Positions 22,069 to 31,803 of a stretch of 64,000 nt of DNA are shown here, one piece after another. Source of the stretch: Lolium rigidum (taxonomy: Eukaryota; Streptophyta; Magnoliopsida; Poales; Poaceae); assembly GCF_022539505.1 (NCBI RefSeq), contig NC_061508.1, forward strand, positions 340,703,484-340,767,483. The letters run 5' to 3'. Position numbers and translations under genes: made by a program. The notes beneath the pieces were generated by a model, which searched no databases, had not been told where the DNA came from, and worked only from the letters and a program-made list of their open reading frames with translations. Numbering within the stretch: the stretch's first letter is position 1; each line of letters begins with the position of its first letter.

Positions 22069-25000
22069 ATGCTCTCTTGGCTTATTTGGAATGTACGTGG
22101 TTTGAACTCGTTGTCTCGCTGTGATGCGATCTACCAGCTGGTCTCTCTTTCTGGCGCTTCGGTGGTCTGTTTCCAAGAGACCAAGTTGGAAGTGGTGTCC
22201 CGTGAGGTTGTGGACAGATGCCTTGGTAGGGCCTTCGACGAGTTCTTCTACCTCCCGGCTGCCGGCACCCGAGGTGGTATCCTTCTTGCGTGGAAATCGG
22301 TGGAGGTGACCATCTCCAACCCTCATTTCTCGCCCAATGCCATCACGGCTCGGGTGGGGGGGGGGGCTGGTGACGATGGGTGGTGGTTCACGGGCGTTTA
22401 TGGACCCCAATCAGACGCGGACAAGCTCCTACTTCTGGCGGAGCTTAAGGATGTGCGCGACCTCCATCCGGGCCCGTGGGCGGTAGCCGGTGACTTCAAC
22501 CTTATTGTGGACGCCCAGGACAAGAACAACACGAACCTAAATCGCCGCATGATGGGCAAGTTCCGTAGGCTTCTCAATGACCTGGAGCTCAAAGAGCTCT
22601 ACCTCAATGGGAGGCGCTACACGTGGTCTAATGAAAGGGAGCAGGCCACCCTTGAGAGACTCGACCGCGTCTTCTCTACGGTGGATTGGGAGATGATCTT
22701 CCCGGCCTCCCTCCTCTCCGCCCTCAGCTCATCGACGTCGGACCATTGTCCGCTGCTCCTCAACCTGGTGGCCCCCCTCCCAACCGGAAGGCGGTTTCGC
22801 TTCGAGGCTTTCTGGCCCAAGGTGGAAGGCTTTGCCGATACTGTGAGCGGGGCGTGGTCTTCTACCCCGGCGGAGGCAAACCCCTTCAAGCGGCTGGCTG
22901 CCAAGCTTGCTGCGACGGCGAAGGCGCTGACCAGCTGGAACGATCGTTTCATCGGCAATGTCAAGCGGCAGATCCTCGTGGCGAATGAGCTCATCTTGCG
23001 GCTCGACGTGGCTATGGAGAGCCGGGCGTTGTCACAAGGTGAGCGCGGGATGCGGAAGCTCCTTAAGCGCAAACTGCTAGGTCTGGCCTCTCTCGAGCGG
23101 ACGATTGCGCGCCAGCGCTCTCGTGTTACGTGGTTGAGCGAGGGTGATGCCTGCACCAAGTTCTTCCACCTTCACGCCAACCATAGGCGCAGGAAGAACT
23201 TCATTGCCCACCTCAAGGTGGATGGAGCGCTGGTGGCCGGGCAAGAGGAGAAGGGGAGGGCTGTTGATGCCTTTTTCCAGCAGCTCCTTGGATCCTGTCC
23301 AGACCGACCCTATTCGGTGGACTTGGATTTCCTTGGCATGCCGGCGCATGACTTGCTCGATCTGGAGAGCCCCTTCTCGGTGGAGGAGGTGTGGAATGTG
23401 GTCAAGGCACAGGAGCTGGACAAGGCGCCAGGGCCAGACGGGTTCACTGGCAGGTTCTATGTCGCCTGTTGGGAGATCATCAAGGGCGATGTTATGGACG
23501 CCTTCCATGCCATGTGGAGTGGGGACTGCCGTGGCCTCCATGTGGCCAATCAGGCCCTCATCTCTCTCCTCCCCAAGCATGCTGATGCCGTGGAGGTAAA
23601 GGATTTCCGGCCCATCAGTCTGATCCACAGTGTGGCCAAGCTCATCGCCAAGGTTCTCTCTGCGCGCCTCGCTCCGCGTATGGGGCAGCTCATTGGGCCC
23701 TATCAGAGCGCCTTCATCCGTGGTCGCTGCCTCCATGACAACTTCCAGCTCGTGCAGTCTATGGCTAGGAGGTTGAATGCTCTCAAGGCCCCGGCAATCA
23801 TGCTGAAGCTTGACATCACCAAAGCCTTCGACACCGTGGATTGGTCCTTCCTCCTGGAGGTTATGGCCATGTTGGGCTTTGGTCCCAAGTGGATTTCTAT
23901 GGTGGTGGGGCTGCTCAGCACGGCCTCGACCCGTGTCCTGGTGAATGGTGTTGCGGGGGATCTTATATACAACAGGCGTGGGCTGCGGCAGGGGGACCCG
24001 CTTTCCCCCCTGCTCTTCGACTCGGTCATGGAGGTTCTATATCTCATGCTCAAGAAGGCTGCGGCGGAGGGTTTGCTCTCTGACTTGGCCCCTCGTGGCC
24101 TCCAACAGCGCACCTCCATGTACGCCGACGACGTGGTCATCTTCCTCAAACCTACCTGCCTTGACCTCGACACCTGCGCGGCGGTGCTTGAGGACTTCGG
24201 GAAGGCTTCGGGCCTTCTCACCAACCGAGCTAAGAGCTCGGTTCATCCCATCCGGTGTAGCCCTGACCAGGTGGAGCTGGCGCGCGCCACCCTTGGCTGT
24301 GCCGTCGCGGACTGGCCCTGTCAGTATCTTGGCCTGCCGCTTGGTCTGCGCAAGCCCTCGGCAGCTCAGCTCCAGCCGGTCGTGGAGAGCGCAGCCAAGC
24401 GGCTACAGCAGTGGGGTGCCCGCCTGTTGAACCGCGGAGGTAGGACCATCCTCGTCCAGACCACGCTCAGCGCCATACCGGTCCATGCCATGATGTCCCT
24501 GGACATCCCCCCTAAGACTTTACAAGCTCTCGGTAAGGTGTGCCGTGGTTTCATGTGGAAGGGGCGGGCTGACGTCAGTGGTGGCCACTGTCTGGTGGCG
24601 TGGGATAGGGTGACTGCTCCCAAGAGGTGTGGCGGCTTAGGCATCCCTAATCTTCGCCTTCTCAACATGGCTCTGTGGTGTCGGTGGGCTTGGCTCCAGC
24701 GAACGGACCCGACGAAGGCGTGGGCCGAGTTCGATCTCAAGGTCCCCCCTTTGGCGCGGGCCCTGGCTGACTCGGCCATGGTGGTCTGCTTGGGAAACGG
24801 TGAGGACGCCTTGTTCTGGAAGGACCGCTGGATTGACGGAGCGCGGGTGGCGGACCTTGCGCCTAACTTGGCGGCCTTGGTCAGCAAGCGGCACGCCAAC
24901 TCCCGCTCCGTCAAGGAGGGGCTCGGTGTGGAGTGGATGCGAGATTGCGGTCCCAACTTGGGAGCTGCGGCGGTCCCGGAGTTCTTCCTCCTGTGGAACG

Positions 25001-25638
25001 CCATCTCCGACATCCTTCTCTCGCCTGACCAGGTGGATGCCTTTCGCTGGCGGTGGACGGCGGACGGTGTCTACTCTGCCAAGTCGGCCTACGACGCCTT
25101 TTTCGCCGGGACCACTATGGCGCCGGTGGCCTCCCAGATTTGGCGCTCGCGGGCACCCTACAGCTGCAAGTTCTTCGCCTGGCTGGCCTCCAGGAACAGG
25201 TGTTGGACGGCAGATAGACTGCAGCGGCGTGGCCTCCCGCACCCCGCTGCTTGCCCCCTGTGCGACCAGGAGCCGGAGTCCATCCAGCACCTTCTGCTTG
25301 GGTGTGTGGTCACGCGTGAGGTCTGGGCTTGGGCCTTAGCTCGGTGGGGGAAGATGGAGTGGCTTCCCTCCGTGGACACCGACCTTCTTCAGTGGTGGTC
25401 CTCCTTGACGTGCCCCTCAGGGTCGAGGCGGGCCCTTTGGACGGCGGTGATCCTTGTCTTCTGGTGCATTTGGAGGCACCGGAATGAGGTGGTGTTCAAC
25501 GGCGCAGTTCCGGAGGCTCGAGCGATCAGGGGTAGGATCAAGGAGGAGTCCCTCAGTTGGCGCTTAGCTAGGTTGTTCCGCTCCGAGTCTTTCGGCTTTC
25601 CTGATCCTTTTCCTTTTTCGTGGAGAGACGGAGATTAG
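22069..25638 (+). CDS. LINE ORF2: endonuclease, reverse transcriptase, zinc-binding tail
   Basis: An intact frame of 1189 codons, 63 bp after the end of ORF1. The product nicks target DNA and copies the element RNA at the nick. Residues ~1-230 form an APE-type endonuclease: WNVRGLN near residue 7, QETK near 36, GDFN at ~141-144, SDH at 224-226. The reverse transcriptase follows: KAPGPDGFTGRFY near 455, LDITKAFDTVDW near 583, GLRQGDPLSPLLF near 641, and the catalytic YADD at ~685-688. The C-terminus has the zf-RVT pattern (KFFAWLASRNRCWTADRL, then CPLCDQEPESIQHLLLGC near 1062) and a W/R-rich tail (FWCIWRHRNEVVFNG). There is no RNase H domain after the zinc-binding part. Key catalytic residues are present, so the protein could be active, though the element is 5'-truncated and may lack a promoter. 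Confidence 0.95.
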   Translation: MLSWLIWNVRGLNSLSRCDAIYQLVSLSGASVVCFQETKLEVVSREVVDRCLGRAFDEFFYLPAAGTRGGILLAWKSVEVTISNPHFSPNAITARVGGGAGDDGWWFTGVYGPQSDADKLLLLAELKDVRDLHPGPWAVAGDFNLIVDAQDKNNTNLNRRMMGKFRRLLNDLELKELYLNGRRYTWSNEREQATLERLDRVFSTVDWEMIFPASLLSALSSSTSDHCPLLLNLVAPLPTGRRFRFEAFWPKVEGFADTVSGAWSSTPAEANPFKRLAAKLAATAKALTSWNDRFIGNVKRQILVANELILRLDVAMESRALSQGERGMRKLLKRKLLGLASLERTIARQRSRVTWLSEGDACTKFFHLHANHRRRKNFIAHLKVDGALVAGQEEKGRAVDAFFQQLLGSCPDRPYSVDLDFLGMPAHDLLDLESPFSVEEVWNVVKAQELDKAPGPDGFTGRFYVACWEIIKGDVMDAFHAMWSGDCRGLHVANQALISLLPKHADAVEVKDFRPISLIHSVAKLIAKVLSARLAPRMGQLIGPYQSAFIRGRCLHDNFQLVQSMARRLNALKAPAIMLKLDITKAFDTVDWSFLLEVMAMLGFGPKWISMVVGLLSTASTRVLVNGVAGDLIYNRRGLRQGDPLSPLLFDSVMEVLYLMLKKAAAEGLLSDLAPRGLQQRTSMYADDVVIFLKPTCLDLDTCAAVLEDFGKASGLLTNRAKSSVHPIRCSPDQVELARATLGCAVADWPCQYLGLPLGLRKPSAAQLQPVVESAAKRLQQWGARLLNRGGRTILVQTTLSAIPVHAMMSLDIPPKTLQALGKVCRGFMWKGRADVSGGHCLVAWDRVTAPKRCGGLGIPNLRLLNMALWCRWAWLQRTDPTKAWAEFDLKVPPLARALADSAMVVCLGNGEDALFWKDRWIDGARVADLAPNLAALVSKRHANSRSVKEGLGVEWMRDCGPNLGAAAVPEFFLLWNAISDILLSPDQVDAFRWRWTADGVYSAKSAYDAFFAGTTMAPVASQIWRSRAPYSCKFFAWLASRNRCWTADRLQRRGLPHPAACPLCDQEPESIQHLLLGCVVTREVWAWALARWGKMEWLPSVDTDLLQWWSSLTCPSGSRRALWTAVILVFWCIWRHRNEVVFNGAVPEARAIRGRIKEESLSWRLARLFRSESFGFPDPFPFSWRDGD

Positions 25639-25767
25639 ACTTCGACAGGGGAGCTGTCACCCCTGTTGACAGCACGAACTTTGTGGTGTGAGCCTTCTGG
25701 CTGCTCTTCTATGTGATCAATACACCTTCCAGGGTGTATTCTCGAAAAAAAAAGAAAAACGGTAAGA

Positions 25768-27337
25768 TGGAAGTTGTGGGATGCCTTATCATGTTGTTCC
25801 CTCGAAGCTGACTGCATAGTTGTGCCTTTCAACTTCAAGGATGACCAAAGATTCCTTCGACAAACACGATGATGATCGGATGTTGTCGACGAGCAGGTCG
25901 ATGAACTTGACATTGCTTTGTGCAACAATGTAGATACATAGAGCTGGGGTGCATACAAGCGAGGTTATAGACGGGTTGAACAAGCTCGAGAATCGACGAG
26001 GAAGAGCGGGGCAATGCCCTATTCGACAACGGTATAGTGGGACGACACATCCTCACATGTGGAGAGGATAGGACCTTGAGCATCGGGGTGGGGATTTTGA
26101 CTCAGTAGAACGGGACGATCCAAAGTTGTTCCTATTTGTTCGGGCTTAACCCATTTTTGGGTATAATTCTCTAGTGGTCCTTCTCTAGCTAGATAGGATA
26201 TGGACATTTCAGGTCCATTTGAGATAAATAGAAGTTTTAGGACAAAAAGTGAGAATTCTTCAACTATTCAGGGATGAAAAATGGAATTTATTCTTTCGTA
26301 TACAAAATGAAGGTCATGTTTGATAATGCTTCTCAAGACAGTCCCACTAACTATTTTGGGGAAAGTTAACGCCTGATCCGATCGAAAGAGATCGATCAGC
26401 CATCATTAACCCCGATCCTTACCATCTCTCATCGCCCTCCACCTAACCCTACCGCCATGCTCCCCATCCCCTTCCTCCCGGCCACCATAGGAGGAGGTTG
26501 TTGGGCAAAGCCCAGACAATGGATGGCAGCGGCGGGGCCCTTCCACGAGCGGTGATGGGTGGGCAATGGGGTTTCAGTGGCGCGGTGTTGCAGATCTCCG
26601 GATGCAATAACGGCACATACAACGATGGTGGGGGATCCCTCCGCATGGTGGTGCCACCCCATGTAGCTACAGTTGGCGACATCCAAGTCGATGGCTAAGC
26701 GGCAGGGCGGTTCGTCCTAGCTGCAAAGGCTCCCTAGCACCATCGTGGTGCCGATGTTGACGAGCTAGTTGGCCATGACCATGGCATGGCCAGGCGTCAT
26801 GGTGCAGTAGCTCCGATGATGCTGGCAGCTCCGACCTTTCGATTGTTTGAGATCTAGCTGGATGCAGTTTTGAAAAGGCATGGTTGCCGGTGAAAACCGA
26901 TCCCGACTTCGGTCGTGGCGCACAATGGCGGTGCCTGCGCCTACGAGTCGATGCCTTGTTGAAGGCATCTTTGTAGCAACCGTCGTCTCCTCGCCCAGGC
27001 CGCTCTGGCGGAAATCCCAGCTTTGGGTCTCCCAAATCAAACGATGGCGGCACACGACGCGGTTCTTCCCCTGGGGGCATCGTTTTTGGAACATATGGCT
27101 ATAGGGGTTCTGAGGTGGAGCGGCATGGTTCTTACCGCGTCGACGGTAGTGGCTGGACCGCCACGGAGTCTCAATAGAGGACGCGTGCTGAGTTGCACAC
27201 ACACAATGAGGAGGTGTCATCTGACGCCCTGGTGGCATCATCGGTAGGATTAATGAAGTTTATGCGGATCTTAACCATGAAGATTTCTCGGTTTTATAGA
27301 GGTGATGATATCTGTAGCGTGTACATGAGGTGCTCGT
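25768..27337. other. Unassigned sequence between LINE and PIF/Harbinger element
   Basis: The first part is the other half of the sequence that the LINE split. Around 26370-26420 there is an inverted-repeat patch (GTTAACG...GATCGA...TCGATC...ATTAAC). From 26440 to 27200 the sequence is GC-rich with many short frames on both strands, none recognisable. I see no gene that I can support. Confidence 0.4.
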
Positions 27338-27340
27338 TAA

Positions 27341-28425
27341 GAGCATCTCCAGTCGTGTCCCCCAAACCGTCCCCCAAAGGGATTTGGGGCGCGCCGGACA
27401 AAAAAACGTTCCCAGCCGCGCGCCCCAAAGCCCTTTTTTGTCCGGCGCGCCCCGATACGGTGTCCGGCGTCCCGACCCCGTCCCCGTCCCACAGGGACGC
27501 ACCGGGCACGCCGGACACAACGAAATGAGAGGCGAGGAGGCGCGGGGCCGACCAGTCAGCGGCTCGGACGCTCAACCGCCACATACGTAGCGACGGTGCA
27601 GTTGACAGGAAGCGGAACCGTCGCATTGGCAACCGCGTCGATGACGCGCCAACCCCGCCGGAATGGAGCGCCGACTCCTCGGAAGAGCAACCGCTGCTCT
27701 CTTCGACTTCTGCGCCGCCGTTCATCCGCGCTCAATAAGACCCGTACGTACGCCGTCATTCATCCAAGCCTCCATCCGACACCTCCAGCCGACGATGAGC
27801 TACATCTCCCAGCTCCCGTCCGACACCTCCAGCCGAGGGAAAGCCTCGCCGGCCGGCGCCATTGGTGGGACAAAGCCGGGACGCCGAGCAGCGGCGACGA
27901 TTCCCCGCCGCCGGTTGACAGCGAGGAGGAATGGCTGGGCTGGGAGGAGGAGGAAGAAGAGAGCGAGGCCGCGGCGGCGGCGGTGGCCCGTGCGAAGGCG
28001 AAGGCGGCCAAGGCGAAGGCTGCCAAGGCCAAGGCCGCCAAGGCCAAGGCCAAGGCGCAGCCGACGAGCACCGGCGACGACGACGCGTCGAGCGCCGACA
28101 CCGCCTCTTCGGAAGAGGTGACGAGCAGGAAGCGCCACCTGCGATGACGACGACGAGGCGGGGCCATCGGCGAAGAAGAAGAAGTAGATAGTTTATATGT
28201 ATTTAATTATATTTTTTCGAAGTTTTATATATAATTTGTTTATGTTCAACCGATTTGAATATTATTAAATAGTTTCTTTCTAGCCAAAAAAAATACTTTT
28301 AATGTTTGGGGGCGGCGTTTGGGGGACGCGGCTGGGGAGCGACGTCCCCCAAACGCGGCACGAACAAAACACGTCCTCCAAACGCTCGATCCGGCGCGGT
28401 TTGGGGGACGCGGCTGGAGATGCTC
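27341..28425. mobile_element. PIF/Harbinger-type element 1, 1085 bp, TSD TAA
   Basis: Ends GAGCATCTCCAG and CTGGAGATGCTC are inverted repeats, flanked by TAA at 27338-27340 and 28426-28428, matching the TWA target duplication of PIF/Harbinger. Next to the left end are CCCCCAAA repeats and a perfect 20-bp inverted repeat (27386-27405 with 27434-27453). Next to the right end is a GCGTTTGGGGGACG/CGTCCCCCAAACGC hairpin near 28314-28355. No DDE transposase or Myb-like partner is present, so it is non-autonomous. It carries an unrelated reading frame (27795-28187). Confidence 0.85.
27795..28187 (+). pseudogene. Acidic/Lys-Ala-repeat reading frame inside PIF/Harbinger element 1
   Basis: One frame gives SSGDDSPPPVDSEEEWLGWE and then a Glu tract, an Ala-Lys repeat (AKAAKAKAAKAKAAK) and SSADTASSEEVTSRKRHLR. 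A one-base shift near 28143 continues it as DDDDEAGPSAKKKK to a TAG at 28185-28187. An ATG at 27795 (MSYISQLPSDTSS) lies in yet another frame, so the start is uncertain. The composition suggests a nuclear acidic/basic linker from a captured host gene, but I do not recognise the source. Two shifts are needed to read it through, hence pseudogene. Confidence 0.4.
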
Positions 28426-28428
28426 TAA

Positions 28429-29846
28429 GAGTGTGCTGTGCTAAACCATAGAAGCGCACTCATTTTGCCTAGAGGGCTTCTCACGGTATTGCCTAGAGGG
28501 CTTCTCACGGTATGAGATATGTTCACGGTCCTTTGTTGAATAAATTAATAAAAAATTCGGATGAATCTTTGTATGTAGAGGCGAGAGGAGGTCGAGGATC
28601 CCATCTCCATTTCCAAAAACAGAAAAAGATCAACCCTAAACCATTGCTTGGGATAATATGCATGGTGCAGGCGACTAGTCTAACAGGGCCGACCGGCAGT
28701 AGGATAAGGGCGAGATGCACGAGACTGGGAAATGCCTTCCCTTTCGGCTAGATGGAGAGACATCTCTCCCAGGCCTTGGAAGGAGAGAAAGCCGATAGAG
28801 CGCATGCATGCCCTAGCTAGCTACCTTGTTCATCAGACAAGACAATGCCAGCAACTCTCTCTACACTTTCTTTCTCCCCCGACCCTTTCTGTCTCTCTCT
28901 CTACCCTTTCTCTAGCAAAAAGCTGTGCGAGAGAACAAGCACAAGAGCTCAACTTGACCCTGGGACGAAGGTGCGCCCCACCACATGCGGTTTTCAGCTC
29001 AGGTAGCGGAAGGGGCTGGATGGATGGCTGTAGCCTGTAGGTATAGTGTAGAGCAGACCGGACCAGACAGCGCCTGCGAGACAAAATTCTTGTGTTTGGC
29101 TTGGCCTGGCCCCAGGCATCACCCGAGAAAGACCATGGCATGGAGCAGACTACCTAGCTACCTATAGGGCTGGCAATGGCATTGCACGCCTGCCGCTCGC
29201 TCTACGGAGGAGACGAACATATCCATAGGTAACGTACACATGCATGCATGGTCGTATGTGTCGTATGATCAGACGTGTATATCCAGCTCAAGGCTTTGTA
29301 CTCACTATACTACACAATAAAACGTGTCCTGCTAAATGCAAATCTTGACAGTTATTTTGAAACGTAGGAAGTAGTTTAAATATGAACCCTTATGGGTTTT
29401 TTCTTGCAGAGCATTTGATTCATAGGATTTTCAAACATGAATGTCTCCTATGATTCATCGATTTTTAAACGTGTAGAATTGAGATCCTACGAGAACTTCG
29501 TTATGAAAACCATTTGATTCATAGGATTAGATCCTAATCCCATAAAAATCTTGTGGTGTAACATATTAAAAGAGTTGTTCTTACCATCCAATTCGACTAG
29601 ACATAACATATTAATCCTATACGATTTCTATTCCTACACCTCTATCCTCTATGAATTAAAGAAGCCCAATATATCGCTGGACAAACACGAGCGACACTGC
29701 AAGTCTTCAAGACGAATATGCTAAATTGTAACCAAATCGTGCACAATATGTAATTGTAAGATCCCCAGCTGTGGAATATTAAAAATGATTACTAGACAGG
29801 TATATATACATATAATTTTAGATGTAGGACCTCTGACTGCCATCGA
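28429..29846. other. Sequence between the two PIF/Harbinger elements
   Basis: A 24-bp unit (TTGCCTAGAGGGCTTCTCAC plus GGTA) is tandemly duplicated at 28465-28512. A CATTTGATTCATAGGATT motif occurs at 29412-29429 and again at 29511-29528, 99 bp apart, probably from a MITE remnant. CT-rich sequence lies at 28855-28915. No reading frame is recognisable. Confidence 0.5.
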
Positions 29847-30240
29847 TTAGAGCATCTCCAGTCGCGTCCCCCAAACCGTCCCCCAAACCGTCCCCCAAAG
29901 GGATTTGGGGCGCGCCGGACAAAAAAAGCGTTCCAGCCGCGTCCCCCAAAGCCCTTTTTTGTCCGGCGCGCCCCATTCGGTGTCCGGCGCCCGAGCCCGT
30001 CCCCGTCCCACGGGGACGCACCGGGACGCCGGACACGCTGAAAGCGAGGCGGGGAGTGGCGGGGCCGACCCATCAGCGGCACAATTAATTTAAACCTAAC
30101 CGTCGCCTACCTCGCGACCGAAGTTATTGGCGCGCAGCCGACGGTGCAGTTCCCGCGAGAGGGCGCAGCGACGCGTCCCGTCGCGCCTAGCTCTGCGTGC
30201 CGGCGTTAATGAGCGCCACCGCTCCTCCGCCTCCTCCGGC

Positions 30241-30250
30241 CTATAAAAGG
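30241..30250 (+). promoter_or_regulatory. TATA box of the captured B3-like gene
   Basis: CTATAAAAGG lies about 100 bp before the ATG at 30340. The bases between (ACACACAAACCCTAGCGCC, then ...CCAAACCCTAGCCGCCACC) look like a typical plant 5' leader. So the captured piece appears to include a promoter as well as coding sequence. Confidence 0.5.
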
Positions 30251-30339
30251 GGCGCCTCTCATCGTCCCTCTCACACACAAACCCTAGCGCCTCTCTCCCA
30301 AACCCTAGCCGCCACCATCTCTCAACAAGACTCGACGCT

Positions 30340-30833
30340 ATGTCTGGTAGAGGCGGACCTCGCGGCCGCGGCCGTGGTCGTGGTCGTGGTCGTGGCCGCG
30401 GCATAGCTGAACGCTCGCCGTCGCCTTCCACGCCGCCGCCTTCATCATCGTCGGAGATGGACGTGGAGCCGGACGTCCTGTTCGAGTTCGTCCACGTCCT
30501 CAAGGGCGACCCGCGCGGCATCCGAGAGGCTGCCGGACTCCTTCGCCGAGTACGTCGGCGGCGTACGCCCGCGCACGATGCATGCTGCGGGAGCATTCGT
30601 GCGGCTACGCCGGTGGATCGTCAAGGCGATCTACGACGCGCGCGGCAAGATGTACTTCAACATCGGGCTGGGAGAAGTTCGCGCGCCACCACAGCCTCCA
30701 AGCCGGCTTCATCCTCGTGTTCTCCTACTTCGGCAACAGGGACATGAGCGTCAAGGTCTTCGACGAGAGGCGCTGCCTCCGGGACTACCACGTCGACAGG
30801 GACGACGACAGCACCGACGAGGAGAACGACTGA
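30340..30833 (+). pseudogene. B3-domain-like protein gene copy, frameshifted
   Basis: The ATG at 30340 opens MSGRGGPRGRGRGRGRGRG, an RGG/GR-rich N-terminus, then an acidic patch (SSSSEMDVEPDVLFEFV). Two frame changes follow, near 30530 and near 30665, with a local double shift around 30580-30610. Read across them, the text gives LPDSFAEYVGG, RWIVKAIYDARGKMYFNIG, WEKFARHHSLQAGFILVFSY and MSVKVFDERRCLRDYHVDRD, then an acidic tail ending DDDSTDEEND. The W..K..., G.MYF..GW..FARHH.L..G..LVF, and V.VF pattern is that of plant B3 DNA-binding domains (REM-like). It sits inside a transposon. Because of the shifts it cannot make the full protein as it stands. Confidence 0.6.
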
Positions 30834-31458
30834 ATGAGTGTTGTTTCTTTGCAGCGAATACGTGCACGGAGGTTTCTGCCTGTTCGCCTCATCGGTAGAA
30901 CCAACAAGGGCACCATCCTCCCGCTGGATTTTCCAGTTTAGGTGACTGGGTGTGCCCTCGAGTGTTCTTTCTTAGCAGCGAACACACGAAACTTTCGATG
31001 CACGGCCTAGTTAGGTTTAGTTTCTTTGCAATATTTTATATTTGTGTCCACCATGGTTCAAACTATGTATTAGTTTGTGGAAAACCATGTTCCAAACTGT
31101 GTTTTCGTGTAAACCACGTTCCAAATTATGTATTAGTTTGTGGAAATTGAAATAAAAATGCCAGAAAAATTATTTTAAATGTTTGGGGGCGGCGTTTGGG
31201 GGACGCGGCTGGGGAGCGACGTCCCCCAAACGCGGCACGAACGAAACACGTCCCCCAAACGCTCGATCCGGCGCGGTTTGGGGGACGGTTTGGGGGACGC
31301 GACTGGAGATGCTCTTAGTACAATGTATGCTCACCTCGCCCGGGCTGCAAGCTCTGAAGGACTCCCATTTTCTTAGTTTCGACACCACAACACAAACCCT
31401 GCAAGTTCAATCAGTGAGCCCGGCAACATGCATGGAAATAATGTTTGTCACATCACTA

Positions 31459-31543
31459 CCTCCATTCCCAAATATAGAATGTTTTGAAAAGCTAAACTAG
31501 TTTTTCCAAAAATACATATTTTCTATATAATTCGGAGAGGAGG
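31459..31543. mobile_element. Stowaway MITE, 85 bp
   Basis: The left end CCTCCATTCCCAAATATAG and right end TTCGGAGAGGAGG form imperfect inverted repeats of the Stowaway type (CTCCCTCCGTTCC consensus), flanked by TA at 31457-31458 and 31544-31545. The size is typical of a short Tc1/Mariner-derived MITE. The remaining bases 31545-31736 have no feature. Confidence 0.65.
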
Positions 31544-31795
31544 TAATATAACTATGCAGACGTATGCTGGAAAGGCTCACATTCGTCTTGATCATCTAGA
31601 CAAATACATTAGGAATCATGCATTAGCTAATGGTCCTGAAACATAAATTGAACAGCACTTACTCTGGCATGCATGTTATGTTGTTGGTGCATGATCGAGC
31701 ATATAAAAACACTTATATTTTCTAAGAAAAATGACCCACCAGTTCTGAAAACGTGTCGCGGTTGGTGACCCCAACCGCGACTAAAGCCCCGACGG

Positions 31796-31803
31796 TATAA
31801 ATA
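31796..31803 (+). promoter_or_regulatory. TATA box inside the CACTA element
   Basis: TATAAATA lies directly after the left subterminal repeats and before the GC-rich leader (31830-32220) that precedes the element's gene. Position and sequence fit a promoter for that gene. Leader frames such as 31808-32278 are Ala/Arg/Pro-rich and look non-coding. Confidence 0.45.

Larger units (their letters stand above)
19966..25752 (+). mobile_element. GC-rich LINE retrotransposon, 5.8 kb, with 15-bp target duplication
   Basis: The element is bounded by AGAAAAACGGTAAGA at 19951-19965 and again at 25753-25767, a perfect 15-bp target-site duplication. It ends in a short A tract after TCG (25744-25752). It is markedly more GC-rich than its surroundings. 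It codes for ORF1 (decayed) and ORF2 (intact). The first base of the element already lies inside an open ORF1 frame without an in-frame ATG, so the copy is slightly 5'-truncated. Perfect duplication ends and an open ORF2 point to a fairly recent insertion. Confidence 0.9.
29850..31314. mobile_element. PIF/Harbinger-type element 2, 1465 bp, TSD TTA, carrying a B3-like gene
   Basis: Ends GAGCATCTCCAGTCGCGTCC and its inverse (GACTGGAGATGCTC), with TTA at 29847-29849 and 31315-31317. It shares with element 1 the 20-bp inverted repeat near the left end (29907-29926 with 29955-29974), the CCCCCAAACCGT repeats (three copies here), and the GTTTGGGGGACG hairpin near the right end. The middle is unrelated to element 1 and contains a TATA box, a 5' leader and a B3-like reading frame. 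No transposase is present. Confidence 0.85.

Noticed and set aside
22686..25339. Other-frame ORFs inside LINE ORF2 (for example 23077-23736 minus, 24637-25290 minus)
   Set aside because: Shadows of the intact ORF2, which has full endonuclease and RT motifs.
31707..31736. CACTTATATTTTCTAAGAAAA as the left CACTA terminus
   Set aside because: It starts with CACT but does not match the right terminus CACTGGTGGAAAAAG, and the flanking bases differ; 31737 is a slightly better candidate.
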